Origin: Photobacterium sp. JCM 19050
GTDB taxonomy: Bacteria > Pseudomonadota > Gammaproteobacteria > Enterobacterales > Vibrionaceae
NCBI GenBank assembly: GCA_001310455.1
Contig: BAXG01000004.1
Location: forward strand, 1 to 64,000
Direction: 5' to 3'
Length of the DNA stretch: 64,000 nucleotides
The position numbers and the translations under genes are program-made. The notes under the pieces are model-generated. The model was not told the DNA's origin and made no database searches. It worked only from the letters and a program-made list of their open reading frames with translations. Shown here one piece after another: positions 1 to 11,942 of the stretch; the stretch's first letter is position 1; every line of letters starts with the position of its first letter.

Positions 1-9
1 GAATCACGT

Positions 10-33
10 ACCTTGAGGTGGTTTGGTATATAC
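10..33. repeat. Right end of MITE-like element (fragment)
   Basis: The sequence CTTGAGGTGGTTTGGTATA matches the right end of the complete 263-bp element at 59460-59722, minus one G. Only this end lies in the window; the rest, if present, would be to the left. It sits about 200 bp upstream of moxR. Nothing else recognisable lies between it and moxR apart from presumed promoter sequence. Confidence 0.6.
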
Positions 34-227
34 CCAACACTTTCCATATTGGAACAATAAGTTAACTAAAATAGATTATTCCCGTCCCCTTGAAACACCC
101 GCAATTAATCACCACTTAATCAATAAGTGAGCAATCGGCGTCTCAACTGTGAACCTTCTCTCAGAGTTGAGGTCTTTATCTTTGTTAATTCCACTTTGTT
201 TTTGATGTACCAAGGACAAAAAGAGCT

Positions 228-1183
228 ATGTTAGCGGATACCTTTCAACGCCTTAGTGCCTACCTGCAAAGCCAGGTAATTGGCCAGCCAAACCTCGTCA
301 AACAACTGCTGATCGCCTTACTGGCAGACGGCCACATTTTGGTTCAGGGACCTCCTGGCCTGGCAAAAACCCGCGCAGTTAAAATGTTGTCAGACTGTAT
401 TGAAGGGGACTTCCACCGCATTCAGTTCACGCCGGATCTGCTGCCTGCTGACCTGACAGGTACGGATATTTTCCGCCCTGAAACCGGTGAATTCACCTTC
501 CAGCCAGGCCGATTTTCAATTCCCTGCTGCTGGCGGACGAAATCAACCGAGCTCCGGCAAAAGTACAAGCAGCGATGCTTGAAGCCATGGCGGAAAAGCA
601 GATTACCGCAGGCCGTAAAACCTACGCACTGCCTGAGCTTTTCCTGGTCATGGCAACGCAAAACCCTATCGAGCAGGAAGGGACTTACCCGCTGCCAGAA
701 GCCCAGCTTGACCGTTTTCTGCTCCAGCTCAACGTTGACTACCCGGATGAAAGCAGTGAGCTGGAAATCCTTCGCCTGAACCGTGGCGAAGCCCTGGGCA
801 TCGAAAAAACGCAACAGGTACAGATTACCCAAGAGAGTATTTTCGAAGCGCGCAAAGCCGTGCTGGGTATTCACATGGCAGAAGATGTGGAGCGCTACAT
901 TATCCGGCTGATCATGGCAACCCGAGAGCCAAACCGCTACAGCGACAAACTGGCTGCCTGGTTGCAAATGGGTGTCAGTCCGCGTGCGACACTGGCCCTT
1001 GATCGCTGTGCCCGCGCCCATGCTTGGATGGCTGGCCGTGACTTCGTTACCCCGGATGATGTCCAGTCCATGGCATTTCCGGTACTTCGTCACCGCCTGT
1101 TACTGAGTTATGAGGCCCAGGCGGAAGGCATCGCAGCAGACAGCGTTGTGAAGCATCTGATTGAGCGGGTTGCCAGTGTATGA
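228..1183 (+). CDS. moxR: MoxR-family AAA+ ATPase (frameshifted)
   Basis: This is a MoxR-type AAA+ ATPase, a chaperone-like protein that usually acts with VWA-domain partners. The first part has Walker A (GPPGLAKT, about residue 43) and the following [12 protein letters not shown] motif. The second part has Walker B ([14 protein letters not shown]), sensor 1 ([18 protein letters not shown]) and the C-terminal lid. The reading frame breaks near position 510: restoring one C (GGCCGATT to GGCCCGATT) joins the halves into one protein of about 318 aa, the normal family length. It is the first gene of a Bat operon and overlaps the DUF58 gene by 4 bp. The family is certain; the client is unknown. 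Confidence 0.9.
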
Positions 1184-2133
1184 GCCTGACAGACACCGCC
1201 GCTGCCCTGCCTCCACACAGTGATGGCGTCAATGTGTGTCTGGCGGAGTTACTTCACTACCGGAAGCAGGCAATTCGGTGGTTGCCCCCGGCGCTCAGTA
1301 TCTGGTCGCAACTGAGCGGCCAGCATGGCAGCCGCCAAAAAGGCCGGGGCATGAACTTTTCCGAAGTCCGCCCTTACCAGCCGGGTGATGACATTCGTGC
1401 CATTGACTGGCGGGTAACCGCACGTACCGGTAAAACCCACACCAAGCTGTTTACCGAAGAACGGGAGCAACCGGTCATGCTGCTGGTTGATCTCAGTGCC
1501 AGCATGAAATTCGGTTCGCAGTTGATGCTTAAATCAGTGCAGGCAACGCACTTTGCCAGCCTGATTAGCTGGCTGGCTGTCAGCCAGCAAGACCGTATCG
1601 GCGCGGTGATCTATAACGGCATCCGGCTGCGCGAATGTAAACCGACCGCAAGACAGCAAGGGCCGCTGCGTATTATCCATGCGCTGATGGAAGCCCATGC
1701 TGAAATGCTGGAAACCGAGAAGGTTCAGGCTTCAACAGAAGGCTGGCAGGATGCGTTGCGTCACTTACACCACCTTTGCCCGAAAGGCAGTGAAATCGCA
1801 ATAATCAGCGATTTTTACTCGCTCTCTGCCACTGACAAACGGCGGCTAAGCCAGCTTCGCCAGCACAACCGGATCCAGTTTGTTCAGGTCTTTGACCCGC
1901 TGGAACAAGGGCAAACAGATTTCCGAGGGCACGAGTTAGTGGCAGACGATCGCCAGACTGCCTGGCTGGATTTTTCTGCGCGCAAGACCCGCGACAGCCT
2001 GGAACAACAGTACCTCCACCATCAAGCGTTTATTGCCGAAATGGCCAGGTCACTCGCTGTTCCATTGCATTCGGTATCAGCAGCAACACCGCTGCTGCAA
2101 CAACTTGGAAAGACCACGATTAAGGCAATGTAG
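1180..2133 (+). CDS. DUF58 domain protein (Bat operon)
   Basis: This 317-aa protein has the DUF58 signature [21 protein letters not shown] segment (here [19 protein letters not shown], about residues 60-80). It is followed by a degenerate VWA-like fold with [12 protein letters not shown] (about residues 103-115). DUF58 proteins are routinely encoded directly after moxR and are thought to be MoxR partners at the inner membrane or in the cytoplasm. Its start overlaps the moxR stop (ATGA). No frameshift is seen. The biochemical role of the family is not established. Confidence 0.88.
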   Translation: MSLTDTAAALPPHSDGVNVCLAELLHYRKQAIRWLPPALSIWSQLSGQHGSRQKGRGMNFSEVRPYQPGDDIRAIDWRVTARTGKTHTKLFTEEREQPVMLLVDLSASMKFGSQLMLKSVQATHFASLISWLAVSQQDRIGAVIYNGIRLRECKPTARQQGPLRIIHALMEAHAEMLETEKVQASTEGWQDALRHLHHLCPKGSEIAIISDFYSLSATDKRRLSQLRQHNRIQFVQVFDPLEQGQTDFRGHELVADDRQTAWLDFSARKTRDSLEQQYLHHQAFIAEMARSLAVPLHSVSAATPLLQQLGKTTIKAM

Positions 2134-2138
2134 TCCCT

Positions 2139-2630
2139 ATGACGAATCCAACGTCAACGCCACTTCCACTTGCTGACATCCACCTGCAGGCAGCGCCGGG
2201 TCTCTGGCCGCTCGCCTGGGGATGGTGGATGGTTATCGCTGCTATATTCATCACTCTGGTGATGGCAGCACTGGCAATCCGCACCTATCGTCACAAACGC
2301 CGGGCACAACGCCAGGCCCTTACTCAACTGGCTTATTTGGACACACTCGCCGCAGTTAATGAACTGCTCAAACGCGCTGCCCTTAGCTACTTCGACCGGG
2401 AAACCGTCGCCGGCCTTACCGGAAATACCTGGCTGGCGTTTCTCGACAGCGGGCTCCCAGCCGGCAAACAAGGGTTTGTTGCAAGCGCATCCCTCTGGCA
2501 AAAAGGCGTGTTCTCAAAAGAAAGGCTGAGTGAGTCCGAGCTGGCTGTTTGTAAATCCCTGGCCGGGGACTGGCTGAAACACGCCTTGCCTCCTAGAAAT
2601 CAAACTCGTCGGGAGGCAAGCCATGTTTGA
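2139..2630 (+). CDS. DUF4381 membrane protein (Bat operon)
   Basis: This 163-aa protein has one strong membrane segment near residues 27-47 (WWMVIAAIFITLVMAALAI), then a basic stretch and a soluble C-terminal helical domain with a WLAFLDSG motif. DUF4381 proteins always sit between DUF58 and the VWA genes in gammaproteobacterial Bat operons, as here. It starts 5 bp after the DUF58 stop and overlaps the next gene by 8 bp, so the operon is translationally coupled. Likely a small inner-membrane component of the complex; its activity is unknown. Confidence 0.82.
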   Translation: MTNPTSTPLPLADIHLQAAPGLWPLAWGWWMVIAAIFITLVMAALAIRTYRHKRRAQRQALTQLAYLDTLAAVNELLKRAALSYFDRETVAGLTGNTWLAFLDSGLPAGKQGFVASASLWQKGVFSKERLSESELAVCKSLAGDWLKHALPPRNQTRREASHV

Positions 2631-3579
2631 GTTTACCTGGTGGTGGGCATTTGTATTGCTGCCACTTCCCTGGCTGGTTTACAAGTTCGCAAAACCAGTA
2701 CCAAAACCGGCCGCCATTCATCTGCCGCGTTTGCCCGATGGGCTGGGTGAAAAACAGGCCGGCAGCCGTCTTCGCCAAATCCTGATGGTACTTTTCTGGG
2801 TATCTCTGGTAGTCGCATTGGCACGTCCGGTCTGGTATGGCGACCCGATACAAATCCAACCGGAACATCGAGACATGATGCTGGCGGTCGACTTGTCCGG
2901 CTCGATGGCTATCGAGGATATGGTTACATCAAGTGGCAGTACCACAGACCGACTGACTGCAGTGAAGCATGTACTCACTGACTTTATTCAAAAGCGTAAG
3001 GGGGACCGGCTGGGACTGGTGCTGTTTGCTGATCATGGCTACCTGCAAACGCCGTTGACCCTTGACCGCAATACTGTTGCCCAGCAGCTTGACCGTGCGG
3101 TACTCGGCCTTATCGGTGAGCACACTGCGATTGGCGAAGGGCTTGGTGTGGCCACCAAAACCTTCATAGACAGCAAAGCCCCTCAGCGGGTGATTATCCT
3201 GCTTAGTGACGGTGCCAATACCGCCGGGGTCATTGACCCGATGGAAGCAGCAAAACTGGCGAAGGAAAACGGCGTGACCATTTACACCATTGGTGTAGGG
3301 GCAGACGAAATGTACCAACGCACTCTGTTCGGCAGCCGCAAGGTTAACCCGTCACAGGATCTTGATGAACGCGCACTGACCCAGATAGCGAAGATGACCG
3401 GCGGGGAATATTTCCGGGCTCGCGACCCGCAGGAACTGGAAAAAATCTACCAGATCATCGACCAGCTTGAACCGGTTTCCAATGCCACGCAAACCTGGCG
3501 CCCCAGGGATGAGCTTTTCCGCTTCCCACTGGCTGCTGCGCTGGCTCTTTCTGTCGTCATCGTCGTTTTGAGGAGCGTC

Positions 3580-3587
<8 letters not shown>
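2623..3587 (+). CDS. VWA-domain membrane protein BatA-like
   Basis: The N-terminal part has two membrane helices (near residues 5-20 and 48-68). A von Willebrand A domain follows with an intact MIDAS (DLSGSMAIEDM, then T and D further on, as in LLSDGANTAG), and there is a C-terminal membrane helix. As written, the frame runs straight into the next VWA gene. If one base is missing near 3550-3570, the protein instead ends RRFEERHG with a TGA at 3585-3587, overlapping the ATG of the next gene in ATGGCTGA. That matches normal separate batA and batB genes, so I give this inferred end. Inner-membrane protein with its VWA domain probably in the periplasm. Confidence 0.8.
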
Positions 3588-5499
<1,912 letters not shown>

Positions 5500-5507
5500 A
5501 TAGAACA

Positions 5508-7172
5508 ATGAAACGTCAGAGAATTTCACTGATTTCACTTTCAAAACGAGCCCGGGCGGCATTGTTTGCAGCGGTCATTGCGGTTGCATTCCTACCCGGC
5601 GTGGCTTTCGCCACGGAGCAATTGCCACAGTTTCTAAGAACGTCGTTGGGGTGAGTGACCCCTTTCAACTGACGGTATCTGTAGATGACAGCGTCGACAA
5701 TGATGCCCTGGATCTTTCCCCGCTGGCGAAGGATTTCAATTATGGCCGCCCAAGTGTCAGCAGCAGTACATCCATCATCAATGGCAGCATGACCCGCAGC
5801 ACCGAATGGCGTGTTGCCCTTGCGGCCAAAGAAATCGGAACATTTACCATTCCGAGTTTTGATATCGACGGCATGAAAACCGCGCCTATCACTATCAAGG
5901 TGCTGAAATCCAGCCAAAGTGGCACTCAGGCCGACAATCAGGCTGTTGAGGTGAAAGCCAAACTGGATCGCCATGCCGGTTATATCGGTGAATCCTTCAA
6001 CTACCGGGTACAGCTTTTGATTGGCACCCGGGTGGAGTCCCCTGCCCTCCAAGCACCGTTTGGCGAAGGCTGGAAGTCACGCAAGTGGGTGATGATGTAC
6101 AGGCAGAAACTGTACTTAACGGACGCCGTTACATTGTAGTAAGCCGTGAATACCAGGTTACCCCAACCAAATCCGGTGAGCTGACGCTGAATGGTGCAGT
6201 CTTTACCGGTACTCAGGTAAAAGGAAACGGTTGGGGATCGTCATTGGGTGTTCCCGTCAGCCGTCAGGCAAAAGACGTAACGCTTTCTGTCAAAGGTAAG
6301 CCGGCCGGCTATACGGGGTTGTGGCTGCCAACACCAAACCTGCAACTGACCCAAAGCTGGGAACCGGGTTCACTGGTGCAAAAGCCAAGTGCAAAAGTTG
6401 GGGAGCCGGTCAACCGCATCATTACCCTGAAGATTAAAAACATTGCCCAGAGCGCAATGCCTAACCTTTCGCTGAATTATCCGGCCAGCGCACGAGTGTA
6501 TTCAGATAAGCCAGAGTACCGTGAAGACGGTGACTACACCGTGATGACCGTTAAGCAGGTGATCATCCCCCGCGAAGAAGGCCGGGTTACTCTGCCAGCC
6601 ATGTCGATCAACTGGTTTAACACCCAAACCGGAAAGCAGCAAACCACCAGTATCGACGGCCTGTCGTTAACAGTGAAAGCCGGCGATAGCACTGCAACAG
6701 TCCAACCGGTATTGCCGGCACAGCCTTCCACGCAGTTGACCACGGCGGAAGATTCAGCAGGGAATACCAACGTTGTTGTTAATGCCGGTTACTGGCCATG
6801 GGCAACCGGCGCATTTGCCTTCCTGTGGTTGGGTACACTGGTCATGTATATCCGCAGACCTCGGGTCTCGACCGTCTCAGCCACTCGGCAGCCACTGATT
6901 AATGACTGCCATGCAAGTGCTTTGCAGGTGCTCGAGGCCGCAGTTGTTGCCAACGATGCGGTACGTGTTGCTGCCCGTTACCGGGATTGGAAAACAGCGC
7001 ACCTGCCAGAAGACCTCCAGCAGGCAATTGAAGCGGAGATTAATTCTATGATGCTTCGCGCTACAGTACGGACACATCAACGTGGAATAACAGCCAACTG
7101 CTGTCACTGCTAAAAAGAGCAGGAGAGGTCAAACAAGGCGTACACGCTACTGACGCACTGAGTCACCTCTGA
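5508..7172 (+). CDS. BatD family protein (three frameshifts)
   Basis: This is a BatD-like secreted or membrane-anchored protein. It has a signal peptide (ALFAAVIAVAFLPGVAFA), beta-sandwich domains starting at the VGVSDPFQLTVSVDDS stretch, a membrane helix near 6800-6860 (WPWATGAFAFLWLGTLVMYI), and a cytoplasmic tail. Single-base losses near 5617, 6077 and 7050 interrupt the frame. With them repaired the protein runs to ALSHL and a TGA at 7170-7172, about 555 aa, the usual family size. It is last in the operon and is followed by a hairpin terminator. BatD proteins were linked to aerotolerance in Bacteroides and to envelope stress elsewhere; the role here is inferred. Confidence 0.82.
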
Positions 7173-7194
7173 CACCATGTGACAACGTAACGCA

Positions 7195-7225
7195 AACCGG
7201 AGCATCTGTGCTCCCGGTTTTCTTT
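7195..7225 (+). terminator. Terminator after the Bat operon
   Basis: AACCGGAGCA pairs with TGCTCCCGGTT (one bulged C) around a 4-base loop, followed by a T-rich stretch TTTTCTTTTC. It lies 20 bp after the batD stop. Confidence 0.7.
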
Positions 7226-7293
7226 TCGGTTTTAAACATGCCACTGAATAATTTCAACCAGCCAATCTGTACTGGGAATGAGTGCGAGTGGAA

Positions 7294-7674
7294 TCAATCC
7301 TCCCAGGAGTCCAACACTTCCTTTGCTGCCCGGAACGCTTCCTGCGCGGTCGGGGCGCCACAATAAGGGGCCGAGTGCAGAAACACAGCGGTAATTTCTT
7401 GCTTTGTTGCACCGTTTCTCAACGCACCCCGGGTATGGCCTTTTATCTCAGTTGTTGCTTTTTGCGCCGTAAGCATGGCAAGTGTTACAAGGCTGCGAGT
7501 CTTTCGATCCAAGTCATCACGTTGCCATGTCGATCCCCATGCATGGGCATTTATGTACTCCTGAAGTGGTGCCGTCAGTTCATCCACGTTATGCAAAGCA
7601 CGATCGACAAACTCATCACCCATGACTTCCCTGCGAACCTTTTCACCAGCTTCTTTTGTCATAAAATCGCCCAT
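7294..7674 (-). CDS. Carboxymuconolactone decarboxylase-family protein
   Basis: This protein of about 126 aa belongs to the all-helical CMD family (AhpD/PcaC fold). It shows the typical start region EAGEKVRREVMGDEFVDRAL, then LDRKTRSLVTLAML and GHTRGALRNGATKQEITAVFLHSAPYCG. These match the PcaC-type 4-carboxymuconolactone decarboxylase subfamily more than peroxidase AhpD, because the CxxC pair of AhpD is absent. Starts at 7674 (MGDFMTKE) or 7662 (MTKE) are both possible; a longer frame exists but adds unconserved residues. No other protocatechuate-pathway gene is nearby, so a role in aromatic breakdown is not supported by context. Confidence 0.75.
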   Translation of the reverse strand: MGDFMTKEAGEKVRREVMGDEFVDRALHNVDELTAPLQEYINAHAWGSTWQRDDLDRKTRSLVTLAMLTAQKATTEIKGHTRGALRNGATKQEITAVFLHSAPYCGAPTAQEAFRAAKEVLDSWED

Positions 7675-7809
7675 TAATTCAAGGTAAAAAATCAAATTAA
7701 CTGACGAGTATTCGGCTTGCAATCCCGACATTGGTATACATTAAATCCAAATCATGGATACATTTATCAAGCGATTGAGAATGGCTTGCAACATGAAGAG
7801 CCTGGTAGT

Positions 7810-8460
7810 TCAATGCCTGTCGTTACCAAGCAATGCATTGTGTTGAAGGTAATACGCTCTTGCACGTTGCAACCCATCAAGATCAATTGGCTTCACCCTT
7901 CGGCTTACAGGACACAGGTAACCGTGCTCTTTTAGACGTTTGCAAAAACGGATGACCGTTGAAGTTTCACTCCCGCTGTATTCACCGATTTCCCGGTAAG
8001 TCCAGTTGTACTGTGGGAATTGGGTAAACAAAAAGTGAATGGCATCCATTACCCTTACACCTACGCTATAGCTGTTAAGCTCTACCCACCGGTTTTCTGC
8101 TTCGCCGAGCTCCTCACAAACAGAGCACATAAGCAGGTCTGCCAGACCGACATCCAACTCACGCAACTGTTTTAAATCCCGAATTGAGAAATAGGCAATG
8201 CGACAATCTGTCATCGCGACCGGTGACGCGTAGTAATGTTGTCCGGTAAACAAGCTGCGATATCCAAAAAAATTACCGGTTTTATATATTCTTAACAGGC
8301 GCTCTTTACCTTGCTCGTCCAGACCGTACAAGCCAACGATACCGCTTAGGATATAAAAGAAACCTGAAGCCATATCTCCGCTACGGTATATCCTTGTCTG
8401 TTTATCGACATCAGAAAATGTAGCCAGGTGAGAAATATTCGAAATAATCAACTCGGGCAT
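7810..8460 (-). CDS. Crp/Fnr-family transcription regulator
   Basis: The N-terminal cyclic-nucleotide-type sensor domain (about residues 10-115, with SGDMASGFFYILSGIVGLYG and GNFFGYRSLF) is followed by a long helix and a C-terminal winged helix (YREIGEYSGSETSTVIRFC). There is no Fnr-type cysteine cluster, and the cAMP phosphate-binding arginine motif is not evident, so the effector is unknown. I chose the ATG at 8460, which follows an AGAGGTGG ribosome site; a GTG at 8508 would add 16 residues. The gene is divergent from the TauE/SafE exporter and may control it. Confidence 0.82.
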   Translation of the reverse strand: MPELIISNISHLATFSDVDKQTRIYRSGDMASGFFYILSGIVGLYGLDEQGKERLLRIYKTGNFFGYRSLFTGQHYYASPVAMTDCRIAYFSIRDLKQLRELDVGLADLLMCSVCEELGEAENRWVELNSYSVGVRVMDAIHFLFTQFPQYNWTYREIGEYSGSETSTVIRFCKRLKEHGYLCPVSRRVKPIDLDGLQRARAYYLQHNALLGNDRH

Positions 8461-8607
8461 TAGTTTGAGGCCACCTCTTTCTAACTGATTGAAAATTTGA
8501 CCTTCCACGATTATAGCCCGTAGACCTTACAGGGCCATTATGACCGCCGACATAATCTGGGTATCAGGCAGCCTTATATAATCATTCCGGATTTTCCCGG
8601 AGGAATT

Positions 8608-9429
8608 ATGGAAGTTTTTGCCGTAGACGCGACGACCTTGTTTGTAGATGACATGCTGATATTTAAATTGTCATTTGGCTTTGTACTCGGAGCACTTCTT
8701 GTACTCACCGGCGTTGGTGGGGGTGTCCTTCTCATTCCGGTTCTCCAGGTAGGGTTTGGAATGTCTGCCATTCTTGCCGTTGGCACCGCTAGCCTCATTG
8801 TGACATTTGTAAAATTCCAGGCCGCGTACACCCATATCCGGCATAAGAATGTAGAGTGGCTTGCCGTTAAATGGCTTTTGTTAAGTGCAACTCCACTTGC
8901 TCTTATCACTTCTCAGGTGATTGTCTCACTGAACGCGTCTGAAGCTTTAACCGGGTATATCAATTCAGCTGTTGAGTGGCTTGTCGTCTTCGTGATGATC
9001 ACGGCGTTATATTCACTCATGATTGACATGAAAACTCGAACCAAAACTAAGTGCCACAAATCAGTCGAACAAAAACGTACGAATGCGCTTTATTCCGGTG
9101 CCATTGGAGGCACTTTGTTGGGCAGTACCGGAATTGGTGGCGGCGTCGTATTGCTCCCTCTGCTTTCCGGCCCGATTGGGGTCAATATGCGGAAAGCCAT
9201 CGGTTCATCTGTCATCATTTCGCTCTGCCTTTCATTGGTTACTGCAATAAGTTACAGTTCTGGCTCTTTAAGTGATATCTCCACAGCAATATTAATTGTG
9301 ATGGGGGCATTGGCCGGAATACCAGTAGCTGCACACATTATGAAACGACTGTCTGAAAAACAGCTCTATGTAATGACGCTCTCAATTATAATAGCAAGTC
9401 TTGTAACGCAATTATCGACCCTCTTCTAA
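8608..9429 (+). CDS. TauE/SafE-family membrane exporter
   Basis: This 273-aa protein has about eight membrane segments in two homologous halves. Each half carries the family's glycine-rich motif (LVLTGVGGGVLLIPVL near residue 32 and GSTGIGGGVVLLPLL near residue 172). TauE/SafE proteins export sulfite, sulfonates or related organic anions. A clear GGAGGA ribosome site precedes the ATG. It is divergent from the Crp/Fnr-type gene across about 150 bp, which suggests shared control. No sulfur-metabolism gene adjoins it, so the substrate is open. Confidence 0.85.
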   Translation: MEVFAVDATTLFVDDMLIFKLSFGFVLGALLVLTGVGGGVLLIPVLQVGFGMSAILAVGTASLIVTFVKFQAAYTHIRHKNVEWLAVKWLLLSATPLALITSQVIVSLNASEALTGYINSAVEWLVVFVMITALYSLMIDMKTRTKTKCHKSVEQKRTNALYSGAIGGTLLGSTGIGGGVVLLPLLSGPIGVNMRKAIGSSVIISLCLSLVTAISYSSGSLSDISTAILIVMGALAGIPVAAHIMKRLSEKQLYVMTLSIIIASLVTQLSTLF

Positions 9430-9597
9430 TAGCAGAAATAGTGAATACTTCACAATTATATCGGTGAAATTTTCCCACAAAACACCCGAAATTTGATCTA
9501 AGAAAAAAACCACAAGATATTAAAAGATATGATAGGCCAAATTATATTTATAGATAGTTGTTAACCTGAATGAATGATAATTACACTCGTTAGCAAT

Positions 9598-10395
9598 TTA
9601 AGTCCCATCTTTTATTGACGTATTTAAACACAACAGTGTTTCATAAAGTTCTTCATATTCTTCAGTGTGAATGATTTCGAGCCAATTCCTTTCATCACGG
9701 GATAGTGGGTTGTCAATTGGACTACAATTCAATCCGTCACTACTGCTCAATATAACGATGCGATCTGACAGAAATATCGCTTCGTCCAAATTGGAAGTAA
9801 CAAATACTACCGGAACGGGATTGTGCTGCCAAATCCGGAGAAACTCCTCTAACATGACCTGCCAGTCGATACCACTCAATCCGCTAAGCGGATTGTCAGC
9901 CAATATAATGCTCGGGTTTTCCAAATAAACTTTTGCTAGTGCTATCCGTAATTTTTGAACCGGGCTAATTTGAGTGGGCAACCTCAGGGCACAGCCCAGC
10001 AACCCCACTTTCTCCAACCAATCAAGAGCAGCTTCGTACTTTTCTTTTTTGTTTAATTCACTTTCACTCAGGCCAAATACCATGTTATCAGCTACGGTTT
10101 TCCAGGGAAGTAATGACATTGCCCAAGACGGCTGCAAGCTGGCCACTTGGGTATGTTTACCCTTGGAATTCTCCTTCGCAAACCAAAATTTTTCCCCTTT
10201 ATGAGAAGACGGAGATCCGTTGGCAGGCAAACTACTTTTTATGTTGCCCGGTTTGGCTCCATCAATAACTAAACATAGGATTTCCCCGGTATTTAGCCTG
10301 AAATCGAGAGAATCAAAAATACACTGATCCCTTGGTTCAGTTTCGCATGAAAAACATGTACATAAATTATCTAGATGTATTTTTATCTGGTTCAT
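9598..10395 (-). CDS. Catalytically degenerate ABC ATPase (NrtD/SsuB/TauB-like)
   Basis: The fold of an ABC ATPase of the nitrate/sulfonate/taurine importer class is recognisable. Visible features are LLPWKTVADNM after a Q-loop glutamine, the signature-helix region, a Walker B strand (SIILADNPLSGL) and a D-loop/H-loop region (VVFVTSNLDEAI). However, Walker A reads GAKPGNIKSS instead of GPSGCGKST. The LSGGQ signature is ISPVQ, the catalytic Glu after Walker B is Asn, and the switch His is Ser. The frame is intact over about 265 aa, so this is a preserved pseudoenzyme rather than an obvious wreck. No permease or binding protein adjoins it. Start is the ATG at 10395; a TTG further up is less likely. 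Confidence 0.72.
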   Translation of the reverse strand: MNQIKIHLDNLCTCFSCETEPRDQCIFDSLDFRLNTGEILCLVIDGAKPGNIKSSLPANGSPSSHKGEKFWFAKENSKGKHTQVASLQPSWAMSLLPWKTVADNMVFGLSESELNKKEKYEAALDWLEKVGLLGCALRLPTQISPVQKLRIALAKVYLENPSIILADNPLSGLSGIDWQVMLEEFLRIWQHNPVPVVFVTSNLDEAIFLSDRIVILSSSDGLNCSPIDNPLSRDERNWLEIIHTEEYEELYETLLCLNTSIKDGT

Positions 10396-10795
10396 AGTCC
10401 GTGATACACAGCAAAAAAATGCAGACAGCAATCAAAGAAAAATGTTCATGTTTGATACAGGAAGAAAAGAACCCAATAAAAACCCGAATCAAAAATGAAA
10501 AACATCTGTTCCTATCGATTCAACCATTTTGCTATTCAGCCAATATCCTTTAGCTGACAGATAATAGCAAGTCACCAGAATTTATAGCAAAGTAGATATT
10601 TACACTTGGAAATCAAACGCTACAATCGCGTCTACTAAAGTCACTCGCAGTAAGTACATGTATTATTGATTGATATTACATATATTACATTTACATTACA
10701 TAAAAACAAGGGAAATGCGGTAGGAAAAACCCAAAATGAAATAAAACACTAAATTATGTAAGCAAATATAAACTGAAAATAATCGTAGTTTAAAT
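10396..10795. other. AT-rich gap, no gene seen
   Basis: About 400 bp of very AT-rich sequence separate the start of the degenerate ABC ATPase from the end of the GGDEF gene. It must hold the promoter of the ATPase. I see no coding frame, RNA gene or strong hairpin; only short TACATATATTACATTTACATTA-type near-repeats occur around 10675-10700. Confidence 0.5.
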
Positions 10796-11809
10796 TTATG
10801 ATTTATCAAGATCTATTTTTAAAAATGAAACACTATTTCTTCCGTTTTCCTTTGCCGTATACAGTGCTTTATCAGCCCATTTGTATAACTTGATAGGTTC
10901 ATACCCTTTTTTAGGAAACACTTCGGCCACACCAAAACTCGCTGTCAGATAGGGGGCAGTAGGCGCACATTCGTTCGGTAGTGCAAGTTTACAGATTTTA
11001 TCTGAAATGACCTTCGCCATGTGGACGGCATCTTCCAACGAGGTATTGCCCAAAATCACTGCAAATTCTTCACCGCCGGTTCGAGCGCAAAGATCACTGG
11101 GACGCTTGGCAACGGTTCTCAGTATTTTACCAATATACTTTAAGCACTCATCACCATGTTGATGACCATGGGTATCATTCAGCACCTTAAAGTGATCAAG
11201 ATCGAAAGTGATCAGCGACAGTGGGAACGACAGCCGTGCGCATCTGTTCCACTCATTAAACAGAAACTCATCAAAACTGCGCCTGTTTGCAATATCGGTA
11301 AGACCATCCAATTTGGCCATGTCTAACAATGCCATTTCGGCGAGTTTACGGGTAGTAATGTCTTTGTGGCTGACAATAAAGAAGAAGTCTCCCTCCAGTG
11401 CGAGGGAAGTTACGGTCATAATAAACCAACGTTCTTCATCCGGGCTATTGCATGGGTATTCGAGATAAAACGTTGTGTTTTCAGGGCAACTCATCACATC
11501 CCGAATTCCTTTGGACACTTTTTTGCCAAACTCATCCCCTCCTTAGCGGCATTGTCACATGCAGACAGATAATTTTGGCCGAGCCATGTTGTCTCCGAAT
11601 GTAAACCATTCTCCATTCCAAAGGTACACCAGGAGCGATTTACATAAAGTATGGTGCCCAGTTTATCAATAACAACGATATTGTCTTGAATGGTATCCAG
11701 GATGCTTTGAAGAACTTGTGTTCCAAAGCCAGCTTGTCGACAACGGGATCGGCCAATGTCTGAAATTCCTTTTCATCGAGAATATTTTTAGGTAGGCATT
11801 ATCAGAGTA
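10796..11809 (-). CDS. PAS-GGDEF diguanylate cyclase (frameshifted at the 5' end)
   Basis: The C-terminal GGDEF domain is complete, with an active-site GGEEF and a canonical inhibitory RxxD (RPSD) five residues before it. It should therefore make cyclic-di-GMP from GTP and be subject to product inhibition. A PAS domain precedes it (ILDTIQDNIVVIDKLGTI, VNRSWCTFG, ending in SHKDITTRKLAEMALLD), so activity is probably set by a small ligand or redox signal. The frame breaks near 11540 (a G run) and near 11712. The exact start is unresolved: the coding pattern begins near LPKNILDEKEF at about 11800 with a stop just before it. No membrane helix is seen; probably cytoplasmic. Confidence 0.82.
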
Positions 11810-11942
11810 GCTGCACATGCAACTATCTTGATTAGAAATCCCCTGTTATCTAACAGGCCTCACAACTTCCATGCTCAGAATTTGACCCGGCTCGCAGCTA
11901 ACCAGTTCACCATTTCAACGCCCATCAAAATAACCATAGAGA

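Noticed and set aside
422..1093. Long minus-strand open frame opposite moxR
   Set aside because: It mirrors a conserved AAA+ gene on the other strand and resembles no protein; a shadow frame.
7282..7677. Plus-strand open frame opposite the CMD-family gene
   Set aside because: The minus strand encodes a conserved protein; this frame has no family similarity.
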